Positions 16,536-24,702 of a stretch of DNA of 64,000 nucleotides are shown one piece after another. Numbering within the stretch: the first letter of the stretch is position 1; each line of letters opens with the position of its first letter. The DNA comes from Acidovorax delafieldii 2AN (GTDB taxonomy: Bacteria; Pseudomonadota; Gammaproteobacteria; Burkholderiales; Burkholderiaceae_C): contig NZ_ACQT01000002.1 of assembly GCF_000175235.1 (NCBI RefSeq), positions 61,993 through 125,992 of the forward strand, in the 5' to 3' direction. Under the pieces are notes generated by a model, which had not been told where the DNA came from, made no database searches, and was given only the letters and a program-made list of their open reading frames with translations. The position numbers and the translations under genes are program-made.

Positions 16536-17540
16536 ATGGCACGCAATTTCAAGAGAAATATGCCTCTTGCGCTAGTCAATCATGCGCTGGCAGCTATATT
16601 TTTAGTAGCATTCTGTCCTGCGTATGCGCAGACAGCCTATCCCAGCAAACCCGTGAAACTGGTGGTGGGCTTTGCGGCGGGCGGCCCCACCGACGTGGTG
16701 GCGCGCGCGTTTGCCGACCACGCCAGCAAGGCGCTGGGCCAGCCGTTCATCATCGACAACAAGCCCGGCGCGGGCACCATCATTGCCGCCCAGGCCGTGG
16801 CCAGCGCCCCGGCCGATGGATACACGCTGCTGTTCGGTGCCACCAACCACACCATGATTCCGGCGCTGTACCAGGGCCGCGTCAAGTTCGATGCGGTGAA
16901 GTCCTTCCGCCACCTGTGCACGGTGGCCAGCAGCCCCACGGTGCTGGTGGTGCCCCCCAGCCTGCCGGTCAAGACACTGGCCGATTACCAGGCCAAGGCC
17001 CGCGCCGAGCCCGGCCGCGTGACAGCAGGCACGGCAGGGGTGGGCAGCTCAGGCCACTTTGCCACCGAGATCTTTGCCCGCGCCCAGGGCCTGCAGCTCA
17101 ACCACGTGCCCTACAAGGGCAAGGGCGCCGCGCCCGTGGTGACGGACCTGATGGGCGGGCAGCTCGACAGCTCCTTTGCCACCCTGGGCTCGGTGCTGCC
17201 GCAGATCAAGAGCGGCAAGCTGCGTGCGCTGGCCGTGGGCGCGCCCCAGCGCTCTGCCTTGGTGCCCGAGGTGCCCACGTTTGCCGAGGCAGGAGGTGGC
17301 AACTACGCTGCCGACGTGTGGTACGGCGTGCTGGCCCCTGCGGGCTTGCCCGAGCCCATCGCCCAGACGCTGGAGCGCACGGCCGCCGACTTTGCCAAGA
17401 GCGAATCGGCCGCCGACAAGCTGCGCGGCCTGGGGATGGATGCCGAATCGGTGTGTGGCAACGCCTTTGCCATCCGCGTGGCCCGTGAAGTGACCACCTA
17501 TAGCCAGATTGCCAAAGCGCTCGACCTCAAAGCTGATTGA
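16536..17540 (+). CDS. Bug/TctC-family solute-binding protein 3
   Basis: 334 residues with the Bug signature YPSKPVKLVVGFAAGGPTDV, the APADGYTLLFGATNHTMIPA block and HVPYKGKGAAPVVTDLMGGQ. The signal peptide coding DNA (about 16554-16606) overlaps a degenerate palindromic AGCGCT-type repeat, so the leader sequence looks partly repeat-derived. AGGAG lies 10 nt before ATG 16536. It is a periplasmic carboxylate-binding protein, next to Bug 4. Confidence 0.88.
   Translation: MARNFKRNMPLALVNHALAAIFLVAFCPAYAQTAYPSKPVKLVVGFAAGGPTDVVARAFADHASKALGQPFIIDNKPGAGTIIAAQAVASAPADGYTLLFGATNHTMIPALYQGRVKFDAVKSFRHLCTVASSPTVLVVPPSLPVKTLADYQAKARAEPGRVTAGTAGVGSSGHFATEIFARAQGLQLNHVPYKGKGAAPVVTDLMGGQLDSSFATLGSVLPQIKSGKLRALAVGAPQRSALVPEVPTFAEAGGGNYAADVWYGVLAPAGLPEPIAQTLERTAADFAKSESAADKLRGLGMDAESVCGNAFAIRVAREVTTYSQIAKALDLKAD
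16554..16606. repeat. Palindromic AGCGCT-type repeat inside the Bug 3 signal-peptide region
   Basis: The segment runs A-rich, TTGCGCT, AGTCAATCA loop, TGCGCT, GGCAGCTATA, T-rich. This matches the layout of the repeat copy at 37214-37272 and lies wholly inside coding DNA, corresponding to the leader residues NMPLALVNHALAAIFL. Confidence 0.5.
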
Positions 17541-17557
17541 ACGACAAGGAGACTTTC

Positions 17558-18529
17558 ATGCGACGCATTCACACCTCACTGGGCGCAGCTCTTGCGCTGA
17601 CCTTCGCCATGGCCCATGCCACGGCACAAACCGGCTACCCGGACAAAGCCGTCAAGATCGTGGTGCCATACCCACCTGGCGGTGCGGTCGATCAGGTGAC
17701 CCGGCGCATTGCCCAAAAGCTCACAGAGCAAACCGGGCAGAGCTTCTTTGTCGAAAACAAGGCGGGTGGCACCGGCACCATCGGTGCCAACCAGGTGGCG
17801 CGTTCGCCGGGCGATGGCTACACGCTCATGGCCAATGACACCACGTACTCCATCCTGCCCCAGGTGTTCAAGAAGCTGCCTTGGGACTACGCAAACGACC
17901 TGGTGCCTGTGGCTGGTTTCAATTTCGCACCCACCACCGTGGTGGTGGCCGCCAACTCCCCGTTCAAAACACTGGGCGACCTGGTGGCATATGCCCAAGC
18001 CAACCCGGGCAAGCTCAACTACGGCACCGGTGGAGCGGGCACCATGCCCCACTTCGCCACAGAAGCATTGCAAGATGCCAGCGGCCTCAAGGCCACCCAC
18101 GTGCCATTCAAAGGCGCTGGTGAAGCCACCTTGGCGTTGCTGGGCGGGACCATCGATTTCCAGATCGCATCCACTCCTGGTGTGATGGGGCAAGTGCGTG
18201 GCGGTAAAGTGCGCCTGCTGGCAGTGAGCGGCGAGCAGCGGCTCAAGGCAGTGTCCGATGTGCCCACGTTTGCCCAAGCGGGCGCGCCGGGCTACAAAGT
18301 GGTCAATTTCACCGGCCTGTGGGCTCCCAAAGGCACTCCAGAAGCTGTACTGAACAAGCTGCGCCAGGAAATCACCAAAGCCATGGGCAGCGCGGATGTT
18401 CAGACCTTTGCCACAGACCTCGGTGCCGTGCCCAGCGTGCTCAGTGGAACCGCCTTTGCGGACAAACTGAAGGCAGATGCCCAGCTGTGGGAGTCTGTGG
18501 CGGTCAAAGTAGGTATTGAGAAGCAATGA
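17558..18529 (+). CDS. Bug/TctC-family solute-binding protein 4
   Basis: 323 residues: signal peptide ending ATA-QTGYPDKAV, then VVPYPPGGAVDQVTRRIAQK and SPGDGYTLMANDTTYSILPQ. Supported by AAGGAG 6 nt before ATG 17558. Its 3' end overlaps the second amidohydrolase by 4 nt (ATGA at 18526). The pair repeats the Bug + LigI-like arrangement seen at 11679-13650, so the two modules probably arose by duplication or serve two related substrates. Confidence 0.88.
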   Translation: MRRIHTSLGAALALTFAMAHATAQTGYPDKAVKIVVPYPPGGAVDQVTRRIAQKLTEQTGQSFFVENKAGGTGTIGANQVARSPGDGYTLMANDTTYSILPQVFKKLPWDYANDLVPVAGFNFAPTTVVVAANSPFKTLGDLVAYAQANPGKLNYGTGGAGTMPHFATEALQDASGLKATHVPFKGAGEATLALLGGTIDFQIASTPGVMGQVRGGKVRLLAVSGEQRLKAVSDVPTFAQAGAPGYKVVNFTGLWAPKGTPEAVLNKLRQEITKAMGSADVQTFATDLGAVPSVLSGTAFADKLKADAQLWESVAVKVGIEKQ

Positions 18530-19416
18530 CTCCGGTGCCCCACTCCGTGGGCCTGAACCGCCCGCAGCGCCAGTTGCCGCCCGGCGCGTGCGACAGCCAC
18601 ATGCACATCTTTGACCCGCGCTTTGCGCCGTCAGCCCATTGGCCGCGCACTCCGCCAGTGGCGCCCGTGGCGGTGTATCGGCAGCTGCAGGCGCGCCTGG
18701 GCACCACGCGCACGGTGGTGGTCACGCCATCGACCTACGGCACCGACAACGCCTACACGCTGGATGCGCTGGACCAGTTGGGCGACGCTGCACGCGGCGT
18801 GGCCGTGGTGGATGACGGCGTAAGTGCCGACGAGCTGGCCCACCTGGCCGCACGTCGCGTGCGCGGGCTGCGGGTCAATTTCGTCTCGCCCCAATCATGG
18901 GGCACCACCACGCCCGCCATGCTGGCCACGCTGGCGCGCAAGGTGGCCGAGCACCCGGCCTGCGCGAGCTGGCACATCCAGATCTTTGCGCAGCCGGAGC
19001 AGCTCATCGCCCTCGCGCCCCAGTTGCATAAGCTGCCTGTGCCCCTGGTCATCGACCACCTGGGCCGCATCGATCCCGCCGAAGGCCCGGCCGCAGAGGC
19101 CTACGGCGTGGTGCGCGGCCTGCTCGATGGTGGCAACACCTGGGTCAAGCTCTCGGGCGCCTACATGCGCTCGACCGTGCATGGCCCCAGCTACGCCGAC
19201 ACCCTGCCGCTGGGCCAGGCCCTGGTGCAGGCCGCGCCGGATCGCCTGGTGTGGGGCAGCGACTGGCCGCACACCACCGAGGCGCCCGGCACTGTGAACG
19301 ATGCCGATCTGGTGGACCTGCTGCAGGCCTGGGCTGGCAGCGACGCGGCCATGGACCGCATCCTGGTCGACAACCCGGCGCGGCTGTATGGTTTCGATAC
19401 CGCTCCCGCCGCCTGA
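18526..19416 (+). CDS. Amidohydrolase family protein (LigI/PDC-hydrolase-like) 2
   Basis: 296 residues, clearly paralogous to the protein at 12730: ACDSHMHIFDPRF (H-x-H metal site), TTRTVVVTPSTYGTDNAYTL, LVIDHLGRIDP, LVWGSDWPHTTEAP. Translationally coupled to Bug 4. A lactone or cyclic dicarboxylate is the likely substrate type, inferred from the family. Confidence 0.85.
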   Translation: MTPVPHSVGLNRPQRQLPPGACDSHMHIFDPRFAPSAHWPRTPPVAPVAVYRQLQARLGTTRTVVVTPSTYGTDNAYTLDALDQLGDAARGVAVVDDGVSADELAHLAARRVRGLRVNFVSPQSWGTTTPAMLATLARKVAEHPACASWHIQIFAQPEQLIALAPQLHKLPVPLVIDHLGRIDPAEGPAAEAYGVVRGLLDGGNTWVKLSGAYMRSTVHGPSYADTLPLGQALVQAAPDRLVWGSDWPHTTEAPGTVNDADLVDLLQAWAGSDAAMDRILVDNPARLYGFDTAPAA

Positions 19417-19437
19417 ACGAATTGGAAAGACCCCGCC

Positions 19438-20388
19438 ATGTTTTTGCTTCAAGCCCCTGAAGTCCGAGACCTCGATGTCTTCACCGCCATGCCCGAGCCC
19501 TTTCGTCGCCGTGAGCGCAGCGACTGGGCTGACGCCAACCGGGGCGGCACCATCACCGATTCGTTCCTGGAAGGCCCGGTGTTCGACGACGCAGGCAACC
19601 TCTACGTCAGCGACATCCCCTGGGGTCGTGTCTTTCGCATCAACCCGCAGGGCGACTGGGCGCTGGTGGCCGAGTACGACGGCGAGCCCAACGGTCTCAA
19701 GTTCTTGAAGCCCGGCACGCTGCTCATCACCGACTACAAAAACGGCCTGATGCAGCTCGATGTGGCCACGGGCGCCATCACCCCGTACCTGCAGCGCCGC
19801 AACAGCGAGCGCTTCAAGGGCGTGAACGACCTGATCTTTGACGCCGAAGGCAATCTCTACTTCACCGACCAGGGCCAAAGTGGCCTGCACGACCCGAGTG
19901 GCCGCCTGTACCGCCTGCGCCCCAATGGCCAGCTGGATTTGCTGCTGCACAACGTGCCCAGCCCCAACGGCGTGGCCCTGTCTCCCGATGGGCGCGTGCT
20001 GTACCTGGCCGTGACGCGCGGCAACTGCGTGTGGCGTGTGCCGCTGCTGCCCGATGGCAGCGTGGCCAAGGTCAGCCAGTTCTTCACGTCGTATGGCCCC
20101 AGCGGCCCCGATGGGCTGGCGGTGGACGCTGAAGGCCACCTGCTGGTGGCCAACCCGGGCCTGGGCTATGTGTGGGTCCTCAACCATCGGGCCGAACCCG
20201 TGCAGGTGCTGCGAGGAGTTGCGGGTAGCTCCACGACCAACATCGCCTTTGGCGGGGAGGGTCGCCGTACGCTCTATGTGACGGACTCCACGCACGGCAC
20301 GGTAATGATGCTTCCGATGAGGTCGGCGGGCGTGAAGCTTAACCATCCCGCTCTGGTTCCCGGCAATACTGACGATTGCACGCCATAG
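19438..20388 (+). CDS. SMP-30/gluconolactonase/LRE-like beta-propeller lactonase
   Basis: A 316-residue six-bladed propeller with repeated blade motifs: EGPVFDDAGNLYVSDIPWGR, LIFDAEGNLYFTDQGQSGLH, PSPNGVALSPDGRVLYLAVT and SGPDGLAVDAEGHLLVANPG. The metal-site Glu (EGP), Asn and Asp of the family are in place. There is no signal peptide, so it is cytoplasmic. It probably hydrolyses a sugar- or acid-derived lactone as part of the same catabolic route. Its last 50 bp overlap the convergent HigA-like gene. Confidence 0.87.
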   Translation: MFLLQAPEVRDLDVFTAMPEPFRRRERSDWADANRGGTITDSFLEGPVFDDAGNLYVSDIPWGRVFRINPQGDWALVAEYDGEPNGLKFLKPGTLLITDYKNGLMQLDVATGAITPYLQRRNSERFKGVNDLIFDAEGNLYFTDQGQSGLHDPSGRLYRLRPNGQLDLLLHNVPSPNGVALSPDGRVLYLAVTRGNCVWRVPLLPDGSVAKVSQFFTSYGPSGPDGLAVDAEGHLLVANPGLGYVWVLNHRAEPVQVLRGVAGSSTTNIAFGGEGRRTLYVTDSTHGTVMMLPMRSAGVKLNHPALVPGNTDDCTP

Positions 20389-20857
20389 CACGCAACTTAA
20401 CACGACTAGGCATGTGTTCTGTGGGTGTGCCGGTATGCGAGAACGGATCTCCGGTGATCTGCACACCGCCACCATCTTGAGCGATCTGGCCGCATCTGAA
20501 AGCCACAACCGCCTGAGCCAGAATCAGACCTTCGAAACCCTGCAATTGGTTGTTCGGCTCCAGGACGTTGGCCACCCTTGCGTCATATGCAGATTGCAGG
20601 CCCGTCCAAAGCGCAGGAGAGGTTCCCGTTGCCCGTCCAATCTTGATGGCCAAGTTGGCACCGATGGTTGTTGAACCCTCCATCACGCTGGACAGTTCAT
20701 CCGGGCCAATGCCAATCTTGGCGGCTGCATCAATCAGTTTCAGTCCGCCAAGATACTCGGCGAGGACTTCACTCGGCAGAGGGATATCCAGCTTCATGCC
20801 CATTTCACCTGGCTGATAACCTGGGTTGTAGCGCCTCAAGACGATACCCCCTTCCAC
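20339..20857 (-). CDS. HigA-like addiction-module antitoxin, unpaired, with C-terminal extension
   Basis: A 172-residue ORF. Residues ~20-95 match the HigA-type XRE antitoxin ([20 protein letters not shown], then [30 protein letters not shown]). Family members usually end there at about 100 residues; the extra ~75 residues are unlike the family and run into the 3' end of the SMP-30 gene. No HigB toxin ORF lies upstream or downstream. It may be a solitary regulator or a relic. Start could be the ATG at 20857 or an internal Met near residue 19. Confidence 0.6.
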   Translation of the reverse strand: MEGGIVLRRYNPGYQPGEMGMKLDIPLPSEVLAEYLGGLKLIDAAAKIGIGPDELSSVMEGSTTIGANLAIKIGRATGTSPALWTGLQSAYDARVANVLEPNNQLQGFEGLILAQAVVAFRCGQIAQDGGGVQITGDPFSHTGTPTEHMPSRVKLRAMACNRQYCREPERDG

Positions 20858-20897
20858 CTACCCCGCTGGGTTCGGCAAACAGACCAATGCAACCGCG

Positions 20898-21227
20898 TTG
20901 CCTATCATCACCTCGATCGCCGACATGGATGCCGACTTCTTCACCATCGAGACCTCACGTTCGGACATGGAGCTGCTCGCCGCCTTCGACCACTTCAAGT
21001 ACCCGAACGAGATCGACCCCGGCGTCTGCGACGTTCACTCACCCCACATCCCGACGCAGGAACGCATCGTGCAGCTCATGCGCAAGGCGGCCGAGCGCAT
21101 ATCTGCCGAGCGCCTGTGGGCGAACCCTGACTGTGGCCTCAAGACCCTGCAGTGGTCCGAGGTGCTGCCGGCGCTGACGCATATGGTGCGCGCGGCGCGC
21201 GAACTGCGTGCCACGGCGGCTGCCTAG
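20898..21227 (+). pseudogene. metE: 3' fragment of metE (cobalamin-independent methionine synthase)
   Basis: 109 residues align by eye with the last ~100 residues of Met[61 protein letters not shown]. The Cys of NPDCGLKT corresponds to a zinc ligand of the C-terminal domain. The other zinc ligands and the whole N-terminal domain are absent, so it cannot be an active enzyme. It ends immediately before a cobalamin riboswitch, although such switches normally lie upstream of metE. Confidence 0.8.
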
Positions 21228-21249
21228 GCCCGCTATACTGACTCTGCCT

Positions 21250-21427
21250 CGCGGTTTCCTGCCCAACAGCAGGAATGAAAAGGGAACGACAGAGGGATGG
21301 ACGCTCCATCCAAGCTGTGGCTGCCCCCGCAACTGTGATCGGTGAGTCCGCTGCCTGACAACCACTGGCTTGGTGCCGGGAAGGCCGCAGCGGACGACGA
21401 CCCGAGAGCCAGGAGACCTGCCACGGG
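21250..21427 (+). promoter_or_regulatory. Cobalamin (B12) riboswitch
   Basis: The aptamer core is clear: the CCCCGCAACTGTGATC strand at about 21325-21340, then CCACTGG (21362-21368), GCCGGGAAGGCCGC (21375-21388), GACCCGAGAGCC and the B12 box AGCCAGGAGACCTGCC at 21407-21422. A GC hairpin with a TTCG loop at about 21508-21536 lies between the aptamer and the thioesterase start and could be part of the expression platform. B12 riboswitches normally repress B12 synthesis or uptake genes, or metE, when cobalamin is plentiful. Here the next gene is an acyl-CoA thioesterase, which is unusual. A TATACT box at 21234-21239 may be the -10. Confidence 0.85.
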
Positions 21428-21595
21428 GCGATGTGATTGTGCATGGGGCGGGGTGTCCTCGAGCAAGATCGGTGGTACTTCGTCCTGCCTTCGTCTTCCG
21501 CGCGCCTGCGCCTTCGGGTCAGCGCGTGTGGCCGTGCCCGCATGCGTTGCGCCTGGTTTTGCCGTGCTCCCGCCTTCTTTACCGGAGGAAGCACC

Positions 21596-22378
21596 TTGTC
21601 TGTACTCGTTGAACCCGAAACGTCCGCCCCCGCGGACTCTCAGCTCCTTTCCATGATCGTGGTCGACATGGTCTGGCCTGATCAATCCAACCACCACGGC
21701 ACCCTGTTCGGTGGTGCAGCCCTGTCCATGCTAGACCGCATGGCCTTCATCGTGGGCAGCAAGGTGCTGCGTGGTTCCGTCGTCACGGCCGCGGTGGGCA
21801 GGTTGGACTTTGCCGCGCCAGCGCCTGCAGGCCACTTGGTGGAATGCCGCGCTCAGGTACTGCACCGGGGCCGCCGTTCCGTCACCGTGGACACACGTCT
21901 GATCGCCGAGGACCTGCTCAGCGGTACGCGTACCCAATGCCTCTCGGGGGAATTCGTGATGGTGCGCCAGGCCGATGAGGCGCCCGCCGATGCGGCCGAG
22001 GCGGTGCAGGCCAAGCATGAAGCCTGCGCCGAAAACGCGACCATGGCCTGCGCCACCGTAGCCGAGATCGTTTTCCCTGGCCATGTGAACCACCGTGACG
22101 TGCTGCACGGTGGCCCGGCTATGGCCTGGATGGCCAAGGCCGGCTTTGTGGCCGCCACGCGCCAGGTGCGCTGCCCCGTGGTGATGGCGGGCACCGAGCA
22201 GCTGGACTTCGTCGCATCGGCTCGCGTGGGGGATGTCGTTGAGGTGACGGCCAACGTGATCGGCACAGGCCGGCGCTCGATCCGTGTGCAGGTGGATATG
22301 TGGGCAGAATCATCGAGCAGTGGCGAACGCCGGCTCTGCGCCTCGGCTCCGCTGACCTATGTGGCCATCGAGCCTTGA
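21596..22378 (+). CDS. Double-hotdog acyl-CoA thioesterase
   Basis: 260 residues with two tandem hotdog domains of the YciA/BACH type: first MVWPDQSNHHGTLFGGAALS (near residue 25), second EIVFPGHVNHRDVLHGGPAM (near 160). Each has the N-H-x-G-T/V-L-x-G-G active-site loop. It hydrolyses acyl-CoA to free acid and CoA in the cytoplasm. The start is probably TTG at 21596, with GGAGG 7 nt upstream; the upstream ATG at 21437 would run through the riboswitch's downstream hairpin. Expression is probably B12-responsive through the upstream switch. Confidence 0.82.
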   Translation: MSVLVEPETSAPADSQLLSMIVVDMVWPDQSNHHGTLFGGAALSMLDRMAFIVGSKVLRGSVVTAAVGRLDFAAPAPAGHLVECRAQVLHRGRRSVTVDTRLIAEDLLSGTRTQCLSGEFVMVRQADEAPADAAEAVQAKHEACAENATMACATVAEIVFPGHVNHRDVLHGGPAMAWMAKAGFVAATRQVRCPVVMAGTEQLDFVASARVGDVVEVTANVIGTGRRSIRVQVDMWAESSSSGERRLCASAPLTYVAIEP

Positions 22379-22856
22379 TATCTCGCCCTTGCTGCCAGTG
22401 CACCGCAGTGCACTGGGCCTGCACCTGCTGGCCCTGCCGGCAGAGCACCGGTATGCCCGCTTCGGCGCCACGCTGAATGACGAGGCCGTGCTGCGCTGGG
22501 TGGCACGCCTGGCCTGGGAGCAGCAGCGCTGCTGGGGCGCATGGCTTCCGGGCGACCTGGGTCTTGTCGGCGTGCTACAACTCGCCCACACGCGCCGGTC
22601 GGGCAGTTGGGAACTTGCCCTCACAGTGGCCGCTGCCCTGCACGGCCGAGGCGTGGGCACCACCTTGCTGGCTACAGCCTTGGGGCAAATGCCCGACGTA
22701 CGGCAACTGGTCTGCCAGCACGGGCACGCGGCTATCTTCGCCATGGCGAAGCGGTTAGGCTTTGGTGTGCACCGGCAGGGGCGGCAGCTGTGGCTGGAGG
22801 CAGTAGCGAGGAGCGGCCCGGCACCAGCAACTTCCAGACAGGCTGGTATTGGCTGA
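22359..22856 (+). CDS. GNAT-family acetyltransferase
   Basis: 165 residues with the GNAT acetyl-CoA-binding motif A (LALTVAAALHGRGVGTTLLA, near residues 88-107) and a C-terminal FAMAKRLGFGVHRQG strand typical of the fold. It overlaps the thioesterase gene by 20 nt and so is translated from the same mRNA. The substrate is unknown. Confidence 0.72.
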   Translation: MWPSSLDISPLLPVHRSALGLHLLALPAEHRYARFGATLNDEAVLRWVARLAWEQQRCWGAWLPGDLGLVGVLQLAHTRRSGSWELALTVAAALHGRGVGTTLLATALGQMPDVRQLVCQHGHAAIFAMAKRLGFGVHRQGRQLWLEAVARSGPAPATSRQAGIG

Positions 22857-23001
22857 TTCAATTATTCCGGATAATGAAAGTCGCAAACCCCACCCTAGCA
22901 TCCCTAGCATTCATGCGGGTTCCTGGGCTCTCAACTTTTAAGAGGTGCCAACTAAAGTCGTAAACACCCCAAGTTGCCTGGCTCGGCTGAATCACTGGCC
23001 T

Positions 23002-23631
23002 TCAAACCAGCCGATAACGACCCTTCTGCCCCTCACGAATCGCCCCCGCCGCTATCACCCGCCGTATTGCCAGGCCCACGGATCCCAAAGGAATCCCGGC
23101 ACCTTGAGCGATAGATGCTTGGGTGAAGGTCTTCCAACCACGACGGTCCAGGACTTGCCGAAGATGCGCCAGGACCTTTTCATCGTTGGCGCTCAGGCGC
23201 TGAGGCTGGCTTGCAGGCTCAGTGCCCACCTTGGTAGCCGCCCTCTTCTTCGGTGATTGTTTTTTCAGCGCAGGTTTTACGACAACGTCTTCCGCACCCT
23301 CATTGCCAGTCGCATTCGGGTGGGCACGGGTGCGGGAGTGGCGATCAGAGAGTGCGACCAGTACCGGTGTCTCGGGGGCTGTGAGCTCCATGGCGGCCCC
23401 GTACAGGGCTTTGAGCTGCTCTTCCATTGCTTGCAACTCATGTGCCATGCGCGCAATGGTGCGTAGCTGTCCATAGGCACGATCGGCATCGTTGCTGAAG
23501 GGCTCGCTGGCCACGATGCCCACCACGCGGCTGGCGTTGTGCTGCACTTCCTGGGCGAAGGCCTGTCGGGCTGCATACAGGCTTTCGCCTGCCTGTTGGA
23601 GAGATAGCAAGGTCGTTGGTGCAATAGGCAT
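23002..23631 (-). CDS. Hypothetical protein with C-terminal winged-helix-like domain
   Basis: 209 residues. The N-terminal half is a helical segment (LLSLQQAGESLYAARQAFAQ, LRTIARMAHELQAMEEQLKA), the middle is a basic linker (KKQSPKKRAATK), and the C-terminal ~60 residues look like a winged helix (VLAHLRQVLDRRGWKTFTQA, IPLGSVGLAIRRVIAAGAIR). A DNA-binding role is inferred, not shown. ATG 23631 has GGAGC before it; the longer frame from 23835 runs through the ABC-F remains. A degenerate second copy lies at 24385-24485. Confidence 0.65.
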   Translation of the reverse strand: MPIAPTTLLSLQQAGESLYAARQAFAQEVQHNASRVVGIVASEPFSNDADRAYGQLRTIARMAHELQAMEEQLKALYGAAMELTAPETPVLVALSDRHSRTRAHPNATGNEGAEDVVVKPALKKQSPKKRAATKVGTEPASQPQRLSANDEKVLAHLRQVLDRRGWKTFTQASIAQGAGIPLGSVGLAIRRVIAAGAIREGQKGRYRLV

Positions 23632-23699
23632 GATAGCTCCAGATGGCGCATCACCACTCATGCGATGGCGTGACGCGCATTCGAAAGATCCAAGTGTAT

Positions 23700-24164
23700 G
23701 GGAGCACCGCCACCCGTATCGCCTCACCGCCGCTGAGCGCACAGGCCGGCGTGCTGGCATCCAGGTGCTGCAGACCCTGCTGTGCAAGCGCATGTCCAAG
23801 CTGCTGCTCAATGTCCCGTCGGGCACCGACCACATCGAAATCCGCCTGTGCGGAACTGCCTGCCGCGATGCGCTTCAGCGCATCGCGTACGCCCTGCACA
23901 CCCGCCAATTCAGCAACTGTGGCGTCCGGCCGCAGGCTGACCTGTTGGGCGAGGTAATGCACCGTGCCTGTTCGCATGCAGCGCCCACAGGTGGGCTTGT
24001 AGTTGGCCGGCAAGAATGCGCGCCAGAACGGTCTTGCCGCTACTGTTGCGCCCGACCAAGCCGGTGTGCCGCTGGTCAAAGGTTTCATTGAGATCGGAGA
24101 AAAGCGGTTCGCCGTTCGGCAGGACGTAGGACACGCACTCCAAGGAGAGATAAAAAGTCGCCAT
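23700..24164 (-). pseudogene. Broken ABC-F ATPase (N-terminal remnant)
   Basis: The ATG at 24164 opens a typical ABC-F start (MATFYLSLECVSYVLPNG) with Walker A GRNSSGKT. Near 24000 the frame shifts by one base after LAGQLQ, and the homology resumes in another frame (PTCGRCMRTGTVHYLAQQVS) as far as the ABC signature LSGGE. About 10 residues later the protein ends in unrelated sequence near 23700. The Walker B, linker and second ATPase domain are missing, so it is dead. Confidence 0.75.
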
Positions 24165-24384
24165 ACATGGTCCAAAGATGCAAAGGGCTCCCTCGCGTCA
24201 TGGGGGCAGAAGAGATTTGCCATCGTGAAGACGGCCGCATCAGTGGCGCGTGGGACTCAATCCTCCGAGAAATGTGTGGAACGCTCGATTCTCAAAATGT
24301 CTGCCCCTGGGCACAACCACAGACTGCAATGGTTCGGGACTGTGATTTCCACCCAGAACTGACCCACTGGGGGGCGGGTATTTG

Positions 24385-24485
24385 AAGTGCTCGAAGGCCG
24401 CCTGCCGGCGTCTCGGATGAAACAAGCTCCGCGGCGAATCTGTACCCAGTCTTGAGTTGCTCTTTCAGCGCCTGCAACTCGTGCG
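24385..24485 (-). pseudogene. Degenerate fragment of a paralogue of the 23002-23631 gene
   Basis: Reading leftward, ELQALKEQLKTGYRFAAELV followed by SSETPA matches ELQAMEEQLKALYGAAMELT followed by APETPV of the intact gene. The ABC-F remnant lies between the two copies. The rest of 24165-24702 shows no gene that I can support. Confidence 0.6.
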
Positions 24486-24702
24486 TCTATCCGGCACTTA
24501 TCCACAAAATAAACAACCAGTTTACGCACAGGGGTTGGTCAGATCGAGACAGGAGTCGTGGGTTAGGTTTGCGTGGAAGGCAACTCAAGACGCAAAAAAC
24601 AAGAATGCATAGTTGAAAAAGTTCGATCGCCCAGCTGCTTGCACGCATGGGCAAGGCCTAAGGTGGCGCACTCACTGGAAATACCTGCGACCGATCACCG
24701 CC

